A DNA stretch of 64,000 bases from positions 1 to 64,000 of the forward strand of contig JADZER010000060.1 in the NCBI GenBank assembly GCA_020850415.1, read 5' to 3'. The notes under the pieces were generated by a model. It had not been told where the DNA came from and searched no databases. It worked only from the letters and a program-made list of their open reading frames with translations. Source of the DNA: Phycisphaerales bacterium (GTDB taxonomy: Bacteria > Planctomycetota > Phycisphaerae > Phycisphaerales > UBA1924). Of this stretch, positions 25,270 to 34,211 are shown piece after piece. Made by a program: the position numbers and the translations under genes. Position 1 is the first letter of the stretch. The number at the start of each line of letters is the position of its first letter.

Positions 25270-26526
25270 GTGTCGGTCGATGATGGCCCTGGGTTTGAGC
25301 GGATGGCATCGAACACCCCCAATCCGGACGCCGAATCCAGCGAGGAATCGGCCGGCGTAGGCTCGCAAGCGGACGCCGCCGCGGAGCTGTCACCCATGGA
25401 CCGTCAGGCTGACATCAGGGATCTGGACTCTTCGCTCAGTGCGATGACCGATCTGCTGCTCTCGGCGACGGACACGGACTGCGATCTGGATGGGGACTTT
25501 GCGGTGGCGGGCGCCGCCCCTTCGGCGGAGGCTCCCCGGCCTGTTGTGATGCCGGTTGCGGCCGATGCCGGGCCCGGGGTCGAGCCGTCGTCCGAGGGGA
25601 TACTCGGGGCTACGGACGGCGCCGGGTCTGAGGGCGCGGCGGCGGAAGAGGACGCGGTGGGACAGGTGGAGCAGGTCCAGGCCGCGGTGGCCGCGGCGCT
25701 GAGCGAGGTTGAGGCGGACCTGGGGCGGACCGTTGGGGGAGATTCGGTCGGGGCGACGACGGGGGACACGGCGACCGACGGTCCTATGCCGTCGGACGCC
25801 AGTCCGGAGTCGGCGTCGCCGGACGCGATTCCGACGAGCGAGATCGACGAGCTGATGGCGGCGGTTTCGGCGGAGTTGGAGGAGCTTGATGCGCAGGCGG
25901 ATGCCGCGGCTGAGCTCCAGGAGGCGGGATCTGATGCGGAGCCTCCCGATGCCGTTTCGGGCTCGGAGCGCGGGTCGCTGGAGGAGGCTGAGCAAGCGGT
26001 TGAGGAGCTGGGGACGGAGAGGTCTTCCGAGTCAGAGTCGGGAATAGGTGAAACCACGGGGATAGACGCGAGGGCGGAAGCCGCCGTGGAGCCGGTGCGT
26101 GCCGGGGAGGAGACGGCGCCGGCGTCGGGAGGCTCCGGACCCTCCGTGGCATCCGGGGCGGGGGCGGCGATCGGGGTTGCCTCGTCGGCGGCCCCTGCGG
26201 CGAAGGCGACGCCGGGGCTGAAGGCACGGGTTCTTGCGGCGGCGTCTCCTCTGGCGGCACGGGGGAGTGCGGTGCTGGCCGACATCCTGACCCGCGGGCT
26301 GGAGCCGCTGGCGGAGTTGCTCGCGGGGCAGTCGAAGTTGTTGCGCCACAGCCTCGCGTGGCTGGCCCTCTGGACGGCGTTCAACGCGGGGTGCATTTGG
26401 GGGTTCCTGGTGCTCTTTCGTTCCGGCGGCGGGCCGGCGGACGCCTCGCTGGTGACCCAGATCGCGGGTTCTGACGCTGCGCCGGCGGGGGGGGAAGCTC
26501 CCGCGCCGGGTCCGGCGGCCGACTGA
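25270..26526 (+). CDS. Acidic, Ala/Ser/Glu-rich tail-anchored protein
   Basis: Not recognised. 418 aa from a GTG, or 407 aa from ATG at 25303; neither has a clear SD. The first ~285 residues are acidic, low-complexity and probably disordered, with short helices (IDELMAAVSAELEELDAQADAAAEL). Residues ~300-350 are Ala-rich and basic. One membrane segment (LAWLALWTAFNAGCIWGFLVLF, about 364-386) is followed by a short tail. The layout suggests a single-pass membrane protein with a long cytoplasmic arm. Codon use and GC match neighbours. Confidence 0.65.
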   Translation: MSVDDGPGFERMASNTPNPDAESSEESAGVGSQADAAAELSPMDRQADIRDLDSSLSAMTDLLLSATDTDCDLDGDFAVAGAAPSAEAPRPVVMPVAADAGPGVEPSSEGILGATDGAGSEGAAAEEDAVGQVEQVQAAVAAALSEVEADLGRTVGGDSVGATTGDTATDGPMPSDASPESASPDAIPTSEIDELMAAVSAELEELDAQADAAAELQEAGSDAEPPDAVSGSERGSLEEAEQAVEELGTERSSESESGIGETTGIDARAEAAVEPVRAGEETAPASGGSGPSVASGAGAAIGVASSAAPAAKATPGLKARVLAAASPLAARGSAVLADILTRGLEPLAELLAGQSKLLRHSLAWLALWTAFNAGCIWGFLVLFRSGGGPADASLVTQIAGSDAAPAGGEAPAPGPAAD

Positions 26527-26626
26527 GCCGGCGGTTACGGGGGCGTCCGCGGGCGTTCCGGAGCCCATTGTCGTGTCCCGGGGTCCCGCCCGGTCTCGGG
26601 GGGCTGGCACGGACGGCCCGGCGGTG

Positions 26627-26634
26627 TATACAAT
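26627..26634 (+). promoter_or_regulatory. Candidate -10 box upstream of acpP
   Basis: TATACAAT in an otherwise GC-rich gap; as TATACA or TACAAT it is the best -10 in the 177-bp gap before acpP. No convincing -35 at 16-18 nt. A TGGCACGG further upstream lacks the -12 element of sigma-54 promoters. Confidence 0.35.
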
Positions 26635-26703
26635 CGGCCCCACGCTGGCTCCGGGTCTGTCGTCAGGTCAGGAGTACAGTCGGCGTGAGACCGGAGACTG
26701 CGC

Positions 26704-26952
26704 GTGACCGAGCAAGAGATTGAGGCCAAGGTGATCGAGATCGTCGCCGAGCAGATGGGCGCCGACAAAGCCAAGATCACCCGTTCGACGAACTTCGTGG
26801 AGGATCTGAACGCCGACAGCCTCGACACGGTCGAGCTGGTCATGGAGTTCGAGGACGAGTTCGACACCTCCATCCCCGACGAGCAGGCCGAGAAGATCAA
26901 GACCGTCGGCGAGGCGATCGAGTTCATCGCCCAGGCGATCGGGAAGTCCTGA
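26704..26952 (+). CDS. acpP: Acyl carrier protein
   Basis: Carries growing acyl chains on phosphopantetheine during fatty-acid synthesis. 82 aa, GTG start. The attachment serine is S39 in the canonical DSLDTVEL motif; the rest ([28 protein letters not shown]) is textbook ACP. Directly upstream of fabF (54-bp gap), the usual acpP-fabF pairing. Confidence 0.97.
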   Translation: MTEQEIEAKVIEIVAEQMGADKAKITRSTNFVEDLNADSLDTVELVMEFEDEFDTSIPDEQAEKIKTVGEAIEFIAQAIGKS

Positions 26953-27006
26953 GCCCGACCCGGCCCCCGGCGTTGCGGTCGGGGGCTGTTTGCCTGTGAG
27001 GTCCTG

Positions 27007-28272
27007 ATGGGTCGGATTGTCATCACGGGGTACGGCGCCGTCACCAATCTCGGCCTCAACGCCGCCGAGACCTGGGCCGCTATGCGCGAGGGTCGCAGCG
27101 GCATCGCCACGATCGAGGGCGAGGGGTTCGCCAAGTTCGACGGCAAGTGGTCGGTGACGATCGGCGGGCAGGTCAAGGGCTTCGAGCCGACTCGGACGAT
27201 CGATCCCCGGGAGGTCAAGCGGCTCGACCGTTGCACGCAGCTCGGGATGGCCGCGGCCGCCGAGGCGGTGGCGCACTCGGGCATCGATTTTTCGGCGGAG
27301 GACGGGGACCGGTGCGGGGTGATCATCGGCTCGGGGATCGGCGGGATCTCGACGATCGAGGAGGGGGTGACGGTGCTGCTCGAGCGGGGCCCGCACCGGC
27401 TGAGCCCCTTCACCGTGCCCCGGCTGATGGTGAACGCCGTCACGGGGAACATCTCGATCCGGTACGGGCTCAAGGGCCCCGCGTCTGCGCACGCGACGGC
27501 GTGCGCGAGTTCCGGGCACGCGATCGGCGACGCGATGCAGTACATGCGTCGGGGCTGCGCGGATGTGATGATCGTGGGGGGCGCGGAGGCGGCGCTGACG
27601 CCGCTGTGCCTGGGCGCCTTCATGACGATGAAGGCGTTGAGCACCCGCAACGACGAGCCCTCGCGGGCGAGCCGGCCGTTCGACCGGGACCGGGACGGCT
27701 TCGTGCTCTCGGAGGGCGCGGCGATGTATGTCCTCGAGACCGAGGAGCACGCCAGGGCCCGGGGGGCGACGATCCACGCCGAGCTGGTCGGGTTCGGGAA
27801 CTCGGGGGACGCGGGGCACATCACGGCCCCGGATGCTGAGGGTCGCGGGGCCTCGCGGTCGATGCTCTGGGCCCTCCAGGACGCGGGGCTGTCGACCGGG
27901 CAGATCGACTATGTGAACGCGCACGGGACCTCGACGCCGCTGGGGGATCAGGCCGAGGTGGCGGCGGTGCTGGGGGTGTTCGGCGGGCACGCCCGCAAGA
28001 GCGCGGGCGGGCGTCTGCTGATGAGCTCGACCAAGAGCATGCACGGGCACTGCCTGGGGGCGTCGGGGGCGGTGGAGATGATCGCCTGCCTCCACGCGGT
28101 GCGGGACGGGGTGATCGCCCCGACGATCAACCTGGACAACCCGGACGATGGGTTTGATCTGGACCTGGTGGCCCACCACGCACGGGAGCGGGAGGTCCGG
28201 TTCGCGATGAACAACACCTTCGGCTTCGGCGGGCACAATGTGACGCTGATCCTGGGGCGGTACGGGGGCTAG
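27007..28272 (+). CDS. fabF: 3-oxoacyl-ACP synthase II
   Basis: Condensing enzyme for chain elongation from malonyl-ACP. 421 aa. The Cys-His-His triad is present: C166 (ATACASSGHA), His in NAHGTSTPLGD and His in MHGHCLGASGAVE, plus the C-terminal NNTFGFGGHN loop. SD GAGG is 5 nt before the ATG. Forms an operon with acpP. Confidence 0.95.
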   Translation: MGRIVITGYGAVTNLGLNAAETWAAMREGRSGIATIEGEGFAKFDGKWSVTIGGQVKGFEPTRTIDPREVKRLDRCTQLGMAAAAEAVAHSGIDFSAEDGDRCGVIIGSGIGGISTIEEGVTVLLERGPHRLSPFTVPRLMVNAVTGNISIRYGLKGPASAHATACASSGHAIGDAMQYMRRGCADVMIVGGAEAALTPLCLGAFMTMKALSTRNDEPSRASRPFDRDRDGFVLSEGAAMYVLETEEHARARGATIHAELVGFGNSGDAGHITAPDAEGRGASRSMLWALQDAGLSTGQIDYVNAHGTSTPLGDQAEVAAVLGVFGGHARKSAGGRLLMSSTKSMHGHCLGASGAVEMIACLHAVRDGVIAPTINLDNPDDGFDLDLVAHHAREREVRFAMNNTFGFGGHNVTLILGRYGG

Positions 28273-28387
28273 CCCGCCCGCGCCCGGGGGGTCTTCCCGG
28301 CCGAGTTCGTGAAGGTCTGGTCAGGCCCGTCGGGGTCCGTGTATGCTGTGGTGGTCTGGGGGACGGCGAACTTCCGGAGGTATCCGT

Positions 28388-30355
28388 ATGCGATCGATGC
28401 GCACGCTGGCTCTCTCGTTTGCCGCCGGGGCAGTCCTGGCGCTCCCGTCCCTGGTGCTCGCCCAGGCGTTGCCCGAGCTGCCGCCGGCGCACGACGACCA
28501 GGGCAACGAGGTCGAGACTTACGCGGTGGTGAACGGTGAGATGGTCGCGCCGCCGGCGATCCCGATGGGCGAGCCGGCGATGATTGCGAGGATCTTCGAC
28601 GAGGGGGCGAACCGGTCGCAGGTGATGGACATCCTGACGCACCTCGCGGAGGAAATCGGCCCGCGTCTGACCGGCTCGACCAACGCGGAGACCGCCAACC
28701 GCTGGGCGATGGAGCAGTTCGAGCGGTGGGGGCTGCACAACAGCTCGCTGTTCGAGTGGGGGACGATCCCGTATCGGTTCGACCGGGGCGAGTCGTGGGG
28801 CAAGGTATATCAGGGGCGCGACGAGCATGCCATCACGGCGCTGACCACCCTGGCCTGGGCGCCGGGCACGGAGGGGGCGGCGCGCGGCAAGGCGATCCGC
28901 ATGCCCGCCACGCAGGAGGAGTTCGACGCGGTCAGGGAGCAGCTCCCCGGGGCGTGGGTGATCATCCCGACGGACCTTTCGGGCCGGCGGGGGGTCCGCG
29001 GCGTGACCGGCTCGGCGAACGCCCGGTACGCCGCACGCCAGGAGGCGCGCGACGGGATCGGCAAGCCGGCGCCGGAGCCCGTCGTCATCCCCGACGACCC
29101 GATCGCCGGCCCGTGGGCGGGCGAGCTGAAGGTCGGCGAGCGGGGCGGGTACCCCTGCCGCATGGAGATCACCAGGCACGACGACGGCTCGGTGACCGGC
29201 ACGATGGCGTTCGGCGAGGGCGAGCTGAAGGCGTTCGAGAACGGCTCGCTGGAGGACGGCGTGCTGGCGTTCGAGTACGAGACGATGCGGGGCCGGTCGC
29301 GGTACGAGTTCCGGGTGAGCGACGACGGGCTGGCAGGGACCTCGAAGTCGATGGAGGACGAGTCGGCCCCGTTCCGGGACATCGCGATGTCGCGTCCCGA
29401 GCCGGCGCCCACGGGGCCGTCGATGCTCGAGCAGGTGGTGGCGTGCAACCCGCTGGGGTATGTGTCCAGCTCGAACGACGAGCGGGTGTGGACCAGCTCG
29501 ATCAGCGGCTGGCGTGAGCTGACGGGCGACTCGATCGCCAAGGACCTGGAGGTCATCATCAGCGGGGACGATTACGACTACATCAACAGCCGGATCTTCG
29601 ACGGCGCCGAGCTCGAGCTCGAGTTCGACATGAGCAACGCGCTCACCGAGGGGCCCTTCCCGGTGTACAACACCGTCGCCGAGATCCCCGGCACGGAGTG
29701 GCCCGACGAGGTGGTGATCGTCAGCGCGCACCTGGACAGCTGGAACGGCCCCGGCTCGCAGGGCGTGACCGACAACGGCACCGGGTCTTCGGTGACGCTG
29801 GAGGCGGCGCGGATCCTCGCCGCCGCGGGCGCGCAGCCCAAGCGCACGATCCGGTTCATCCTGTGGACCGGCGAGGAGCAGGGGCTGCTCGGGTCTCGGG
29901 CGTATGTGGAGAGCCTGAGCGACGAGGAGAAGGCCAAGATCGTGTGCTGCCTGGTCGACGACGGCGGGACCAACACCCAGGGCGGCATCGTCTGCATCGA
30001 GCCGATGAAGGAGTACCTCGCCGCCGCGACGGCCCCGATCAACGGGCGGATCTGGGACGAGGAGGACGGCAAGTACCTCAACTGCAATGTCCACACGGTC
30101 GAGAACATGCCGCAGGGCGGCGGGAGCGACCACGCGAGCTTCAACTCGCAGGGCATCCCCGGGTTCTTCTGGGACGAGATCGGGCGGTCGGTCTACGGGT
30201 ACGGGTGGCACACGCAGCACGACCGGCTGGACATCGCGATCCCCAACTACCTGCGCCAGAGCGCGACGAACACGGCGATCGCGGCGTACAACCTGGCGTG
30301 CGCGCCGGAGATGCTGGCACGCGAGGTCAAGGAAGAGGAGCCTGCGGCCCAGTAG
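28388..30355 (+). CDS. Secreted M28-family peptidase with inserted domain
   Basis: Zinc exopeptidase of the M28 family (aminopeptidase Y/Q type). 655 aa with a Sec signal peptide (residues 1-~22, ending LVLAQ). The zinc ligands are in order: His in VSAHLDSWNG, bridging Asp in GVTDNGTGS, general base/ligand Glu in WTGEEQGLLGS, Asp in LVDDGGTN and His in YGWHTQHDRL. Between the N-terminal part and the catalytic core, residues ~238-325 form an extra beta-rich segment (PWAGELKVG ... DGSVTGTM) that resembles a segment in the tricorn peptidase of this window. The start at 28388 has GGAGG 8 nt upstream. Confidence 0.88.
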   Translation: MRSMRTLALSFAAGAVLALPSLVLAQALPELPPAHDDQGNEVETYAVVNGEMVAPPAIPMGEPAMIARIFDEGANRSQVMDILTHLAEEIGPRLTGSTNAETANRWAMEQFERWGLHNSSLFEWGTIPYRFDRGESWGKVYQGRDEHAITALTTLAWAPGTEGAARGKAIRMPATQEEFDAVREQLPGAWVIIPTDLSGRRGVRGVTGSANARYAARQEARDGIGKPAPEPVVIPDDPIAGPWAGELKVGERGGYPCRMEITRHDDGSVTGTMAFGEGELKAFENGSLEDGVLAFEYETMRGRSRYEFRVSDDGLAGTSKSMEDESAPFRDIAMSRPEPAPTGPSMLEQVVACNPLGYVSSSNDERVWTSSISGWRELTGDSIAKDLEVIISGDDYDYINSRIFDGAELELEFDMSNALTEGPFPVYNTVAEIPGTEWPDEVVIVSAHLDSWNGPGSQGVTDNGTGSSVTLEAARILAAAGAQPKRTIRFILWTGEEQGLLGSRAYVESLSDEEKAKIVCCLVDDGGTNTQGGIVCIEPMKEYLAAATAPINGRIWDEEDGKYLNCNVHTVENMPQGGGSDHASFNSQGIPGFFWDEIGRSVYGYGWHTQHDRLDIAIPNYLRQSATNTAIAAYNLACAPEMLAREVKEEEPAAQ

Positions 30356-30396
30356 GCGGTCCAGTCGGGGGCCCGCCGAGCATCCCATGCACTCCG

Positions 30397-30430
30397 AGCC
30401 CCGGACCTTTGTCCGGGGCTCTTTGTTTCT
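30397..30430 (+). terminator. Intrinsic terminator after M28 peptidase
   Basis: Perfect 10-bp stem AGCCCCGGAC / GTCCGGGGCT with a 4-nt loop, followed by CTTTGTTTCT. 41 bp after the peptidase stop. Confidence 0.88.
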
Positions 30431-30483
30431 GGCGCCGGCCGTGCGCCCCGGCAGGGCCCCGGGTCCCGGACGGGCGGCCGTCG

Positions 30484-30489
30484 TATATT
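30484..30489 (+). promoter_or_regulatory. Candidate -10 box, leaderless aroB
   Basis: TATATT ends 7 nt before the aroB ATG. No Shine-Dalgarno is present, so transcription probably starts at the A of the ATG. No good -35 is visible. Confidence 0.5.
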
Positions 30490-30496
30490 TGCCCGC

Positions 30497-31732
30497 ATGA
30501 CCACAGCACCCCCCCGGCGGTTCGGCTTTGCGTTCGGCGGCAGCCCGTGCACGGTGTTCGTCGGCGAGGGGTTGCTCGCGGACCTGGGCCGGCTGGCGGC
30601 GGAGGCCTTGGGGCGCACGCCGCGGGCGGCGTTCCTGGTCGCCGACGCGAATGTCGGAACGCACGCGGACGCGGCGGCGGCATCGCTGCGGGCGGTCGGG
30701 TGCGAGGTCTCGCGGGCGTCGGTGGTCGCGACGGAGAAGGCCAAGACGCTGGAGACGCTCGGCGGGCTCCTCGGGGCGATGGGGGCGGCGCGGATCGAGC
30801 GGGCCGACCCGGTGATCGCGGTCGGCGGCGGGATTACCGGCGATGTCGCGGGCTTCGCGGCGTCGTGCTACCGGAGGGGCGTGCCCGTTGTGCAGTGCCC
30901 GACGACGCTGCTCTCGATGGTGGACGCGTCGGTCGGGGGCAAGACGGGGGTCAACCTGGAAGTGGGGGGGGTGCTGCAGAAGAACATGGTGGGGGCGTTC
31001 TGGCAGCCGGCGCTGGTGCTGGCCGACACGGCGACCCTCGCGACGCTGCCGGATCGGGAGTTCCGGTCGGGGCTGGCCGAGTGCGTGAAGCACGGGCTGC
31101 TGGACGGGTGCGCGGAGGGGGAAGCCCACGCCGTTGCGCAGTCGCGTGGCCTTCACTCCGCTGCGCTGCGTTCAGACCACGGCACCCCGTGTCGGCATCT
31201 TGACTGGATTGAGGCGAACCTGGACGCGATTCTGGGGCGCGACGGGGCGGCGCTGACGGAGCTGATCGCGCGCTCCGTGGCGTTCAAGGCGGCGGTCGTC
31301 GCCGGCGACGAGCGGGAGATGGGGGAGAGCGGCGGGCGGGCGGTGCTGAACCTGGGGCACACCTTCGCCCACGCGATCGAGACGCTGGGGCACCTCTCGC
31401 CAACCGGGCGGGCGGCCGACGCGCCGCTGCTGCACGGGGAGGCGGTGTCGCTGGGCCTCGTGAGCGCGGCGGCGGCGGGGGCGGCGGCCGGGCTGGTGGA
31501 CGGCTCGCTGCGGGAGCGGGTGGAGGCGGTGCTGGGCCGGTGCGGGTTGCCGGTGCGGGTCGCGGGGATCCCCGACGACGCGACGCTGCTGTCGCTCATG
31601 GGCGCCGACAAGAAGACCTCGGGCGGGCGTCTGCGCCTGGTGCTGCCCGGGCCGGGGATGCGGGCGTCCCTGGTCGTCGGGGTGGATGGGGCGGTGGTGC
31701 GCGAGGGGTGGCGCGCGGTGCGCCTGCCCTGA
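30497..31732 (+). CDS. aroB: 3-dehydroquinate synthase with in-frame insertion
   Basis: NAD- and metal-dependent second enzyme of the shikimate pathway, converting DAHP to 3-dehydroquinate. 411 aa, longer than the usual ~360. Conserved parts: AVGGGITGDVAGFAASCYRRG, PTTLLSMVDASVGGKTGVN, FRSGLAECVKHGLLDG, the metal-binding LNLGHTFAHAIE, LHGEAVSLGL, and DKKTSGG near the end. About 28 residues (~206-233) interrupt the protein exactly between KHGLLDG and HLDWIEANLD, which are adjacent in the family. The reading frame is kept and the active-site motifs are intact, so the enzyme is probably functional. With aroDE it gives three shikimate activities in the window. Confidence 0.92.
   Translation: MTTAPPRRFGFAFGGSPCTVFVGEGLLADLGRLAAEALGRTPRAAFLVADANVGTHADAAAASLRAVGCEVSRASVVATEKAKTLETLGGLLGAMGAARIERADPVIAVGGGITGDVAGFAASCYRRGVPVVQCPTTLLSMVDASVGGKTGVNLEVGGVLQKNMVGAFWQPALVLADTATLATLPDREFRSGLAECVKHGLLDGCAEGEAHAVAQSRGLHSAALRSDHGTPCRHLDWIEANLDAILGRDGAALTELIARSVAFKAAVVAGDEREMGESGGRAVLNLGHTFAHAIETLGHLSPTGRAADAPLLHGEAVSLGLVSAAAAGAAAGLVDGSLRERVEAVLGRCGLPVRVAGIPDDATLLSLMGADKKTSGGRLRLVLPGPGMRASLVVGVDGAVVREGWRAVRLP
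31107..31193 (+). repeat. REP-like insertion inside aroB
   Basis: About 84-87 bp with internal inverted repeats (GCGCAG at 31136-31141 with CTGCGC at 31161-31166; CCGT at 31131 with ACGG at 31179), coding for a stretch alien to AroB. Its GCGCAG / CTGCGC core recalls the CACGCGCAGC core of the elements at the window start, but overall similarity is not established. Confidence 0.6.
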
Positions 31733-31742
31733 GTCGGCGGCG

Positions 31743-32333
31743 TTACTTCACGCAGCGGTAGACGAACGCCGGGGGCAGGTTGCCCCAGACGACGGGGCTG
31801 ATGGTGACCTCGCTGAAGAGCCGGCGCACCGTGCGGCGGAACTCCCACGCGCCGCGCATCAGCAGGCCGATGTGGTAGCCGAAGGTGCGGAACTCGCCCC
31901 CCGGGCGCAGCAGGGCCGCGGTGCGCTCGAGGATGCCGTCCCTGACCGGCGCCGGGAGCGATGGCCAGCCCAGCCCCGAGAGCACGAAGTCGAGCCCGCC
32001 GAGCCCGGCGTCGGCGCAGAGGCGGTCGACCTCCAGCGCGTCGCCGTGGTGCACACGGACGCCGGGCTCCGCCGCCGCGAGCCGCTCGGCCATGCGCTGG
32101 TTCTTCTCCACGGCGAGGAACACGCGGTCCTCGCGGGGCGCCTGGCGGCAGCGTTCCAGGACGGCGCGGGTGAAGACGCCGGTCCCCGGCCCGTACTCGA
32201 CGATCGCGCGGGCCGCGTGGAAGTCGATCCCCTCGAGCATCCGCTCGGCCAGCCTGCGCGACGACGGGGCGATGGCGGCGGTGGAGCGCGGGTCGCGGAG
32301 GAACTCCAGGAGGAACGACGAGCTTGTGCCCAT
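31743..32333 (-). CDS. SAM-dependent methyltransferase, phospholipid N-methyltransferase-like
   Basis: 196 aa class I methyltransferase. N-terminal FLLEFLRDPRSTAAIAPSSRRLAERML is the hallmark of the PmtA-like phospholipid/rRNA-adenine-type family; motif I is IVEYGPGTGVFT, and motif II-IV regions are VEKNQRMAERL and GLDFVLSGLGWPSLP. It probably methylates phosphatidylethanolamine or a similar lipid; substrate is inference. The start at 32333 is chosen by family; no SD, TAAGCT lies 7 nt before the ATG. Confidence 0.75.
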   Translation of the reverse strand: MGTSSSFLLEFLRDPRSTAAIAPSSRRLAERMLEGIDFHAARAIVEYGPGTGVFTRAVLERCRQAPREDRVFLAVEKNQRMAERLAAAEPGVRVHHGDALEVDRLCADAGLGGLDFVLSGLGWPSLPAPVRDGILERTAALLRPGGEFRTFGYHIGLLMRGAWEFRRTVRRLFSEVTISPVVWGNLPPAFVYRCVK

Positions 32334-32362
32334 GGGCGGTAGCTTAGCCGGGAGGGTCGGCC

Positions 32363-32923
32363 TCAATCCCACCGCACCCGCGGGCAGCCCCGCAGGGCGT
32401 CGATGCACATGGCCAGGTGGTCGTTGCGGTCGACGCCGAGTTCTTCTATGCCCTTGTCGATATCTTCCCGGCTCACGGCCGCGGCGAAGGCGGGGGTCTT
32501 GAGCTTCTTGAGGACGCCTTTGGGCTCCATGCCCTCGAGACCTCCGGGTCTGACCTTGGCGCAGGCGACGATGAAGCCGGCGAGCTCATCGACGGCGAAG
32601 AGGGCGCGGGCCATGGGGGTCTGGCGGGCGACGCCGGTGCGTTCGCTGCAGTGGCCGAGGATGGCGGTGAGGATCTCGGCGTCGACGCCGAGCTTCTCGA
32701 GGTGCGCGACGCCGGGCGCGGGGTGCTGGTCCGGCAGCCGTTCGTAGTCGAAGTCGTGCAGCAGGCCGGCGACGGCCCAGCGGTCGAGCTCGGGCTCGGG
32801 CATCGCGGGGTCGTGTCGGAGGGCGGCGGCGCGCATGCAGGCGGCGACGGCCTCCATGTGCACCCGGAGGGCCGGGTTCTGGACCCATTCGTGCATGAGG
32901 GCGCGGGCCGCGTCGGTGTTCAT
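32363..32923 (-). CDS. HD-domain hydrolase
   Basis: 186 aa single-domain HD protein, cytoplasmic. Metal site: His in RVHMEAVA, HD in GLLHDFDYERLPDQHP, and His in AILGHCSERTG with Asp in AVDELAGF. These belong to the family of predicted metal-dependent phosphohydrolases often annotated as hydrolases; substrate unknown. The start at 32923 matches the family; no SD, TACCCT lies 5 nt before the ATG. Confidence 0.78.
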   Translation of the reverse strand: MNTDAARALMHEWVQNPALRVHMEAVAACMRAAALRHDPAMPEPELDRWAVAGLLHDFDYERLPDQHPAPGVAHLEKLGVDAEILTAILGHCSERTGVARQTPMARALFAVDELAGFIVACAKVRPGGLEGMEPKGVLKKLKTPAFAAAVSREDIDKGIEELGVDRNDHLAMCIDALRGCPRVRWD

Positions 32924-32963
32924 GGGCAAGGGTATCCGCTGCGCTGTGGGTGGCGCCGGGGGC

Positions 32964-34184
32964 TCAGGCGGCGAGGGCGGCGACGCGCTCGCCGATGGCC
33001 AGGGCGCTGGTCGCGGCCGGTGAGGGGGCGTTGAGGACATCGATGACGGGCCCGCGCCGGCGGATAAGAAAATCGTCGACGAGCCGGCCGTCGGGGGCGA
33101 GGGCTTGAGCGCGGACGCCGGCGGGGGCCGGGGAAAGGTCTTCGGCGCGGATAGCGGGGACGAGCCGCTGGAGTGCACGCACGAACGCGCCCTTGACCAG
33201 CGAGCGGTGCATCTCGCCCAGGCCCATGCGCCAGTGCTGGGCGATCATGCGCCAGAAGCCCGGGTAGCCGAGGGTGTCGGCGAGGTCGTCGGGCTCGATG
33301 TCGGCCCAGGTGTAGCCCTCGCGGGCGAGGGCGAGGACGGCGTTGGGCCCGCACTCGACCCCGCCGGCGAGCATGCGCGTGAAGTGGACGCCGAGGAAGG
33401 GGAATCTGGGGTCGGGGACGGGGTAGATGAGGTTGTTGCAGAGACGCCGGGCGGCGGGGGCGAGCTCGTAGTACTCGCCGCGGAAGGGGACGATGCGGGC
33501 GGGGAGGGGCTGGGCGCCGTCGGTGGAGAGGGCGGCGACGCGGTCGGAGTGGAGGCCGGCGCAGTTGATGACCAGGCGGGCACGGTGCTCGCCGAGCGTT
33601 GATTCGACGGTGCAGGTGGCGTGGCGGGCGTCGGAGCAGGCGCCGGGGCGGGCGTCGATGGCGGTGACGCGGGCGCCGGTGTGTACCTCGCCGCCGGCGT
33701 GCGTGATGCATCGGGCGAGCGCCTCGCAGACCGCGCCGTAGTCGATGATGCCGGCCTCGGGGACGCGGATCGCCGCGATGCCCGCGGCGTGGGGCTCGAG
33801 CTCGCGGAGGCGCTCGGGCCCGATCCGCTCGCAGGCGACGCCGTTGGCGCGGCCCCGTTCGAGGATGCGCTCCAGGGCGGGCAGGTCGTCCTCGCAGGTG
33901 GCGACGATGACCTTGCCGCAGATGTCGAAAGGGACGGTGTGCTCGCGGCAGAAGCCTTCGAGCATGGCCTTGCCGCGTCGGCAGTTCGTGGCCTTGAGCG
34001 AGCCGGGCTTGTAGTAGATGCCGGAGTGGATGACTCCGGAGTTGCGTCCGGTCTGGTGGGCGGCGAGGGTGCGTTCCTTCTCGAGGACGACAACCCGCGC
34101 GCCGGGCCGGGCGAGCTGGAGCTGGTAGGCGGTGGCGAGGCCGACGATGCCGGCGCCGACGATGATGACCGGATCGCGGGGCAT
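32964..34184 (-). CDS. lhgO: L-2-hydroxyglutarate oxidase
   Basis: FAD-dependent oxidase/dehydrogenase converting L-2-hydroxyglutarate to 2-oxoglutarate. 406 aa. FAD-binding [17 protein letters not shown] at the N-terminus, then [40 protein letters not shown] and PFRGEYYEL, all characteristic of LhgO within the DAO family. SD CAGGAG is 4 nt upstream. 27 bp downstream of pilT on the same strand, but no functional link is obvious. Confidence 0.9.
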   Translation of the reverse strand: MPRDPVIIVGAGIVGLATAYQLQLARPGARVVVLEKERTLAAHQTGRNSGVIHSGIYYKPGSLKATNCRRGKAMLEGFCREHTVPFDICGKVIVATCEDDLPALERILERGRANGVACERIGPERLRELEPHAAGIAAIRVPEAGIIDYGAVCEALARCITHAGGEVHTGARVTAIDARPGACSDARHATCTVESTLGEHRARLVINCAGLHSDRVAALSTDGAQPLPARIVPFRGEYYELAPAARRLCNNLIYPVPDPRFPFLGVHFTRMLAGGVECGPNAVLALAREGYTWADIEPDDLADTLGYPGFWRMIAQHWRMGLGEMHRSLVKGAFVRALQRLVPAIRAEDLSPAPAGVRAQALAPDGRLVDDFLIRRRGPVIDVLNAPSPAATSALAIGERVAALAA

Positions 34185-34211
34185 GGGGGCTCCTGCGGCC
34201 CGTCTGGGTGT

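Noticed and set aside
26600-26620. sigma-54 promoter before acpP (TGGCACGG)
   Set aside because: No GC-containing -12 box at the right distance.
28127-31156. 1009-aa minus-strand frame
   Set aside because: Antisense of fabF, the M28 peptidase and aroB; Arg/Pro-rich shadow.
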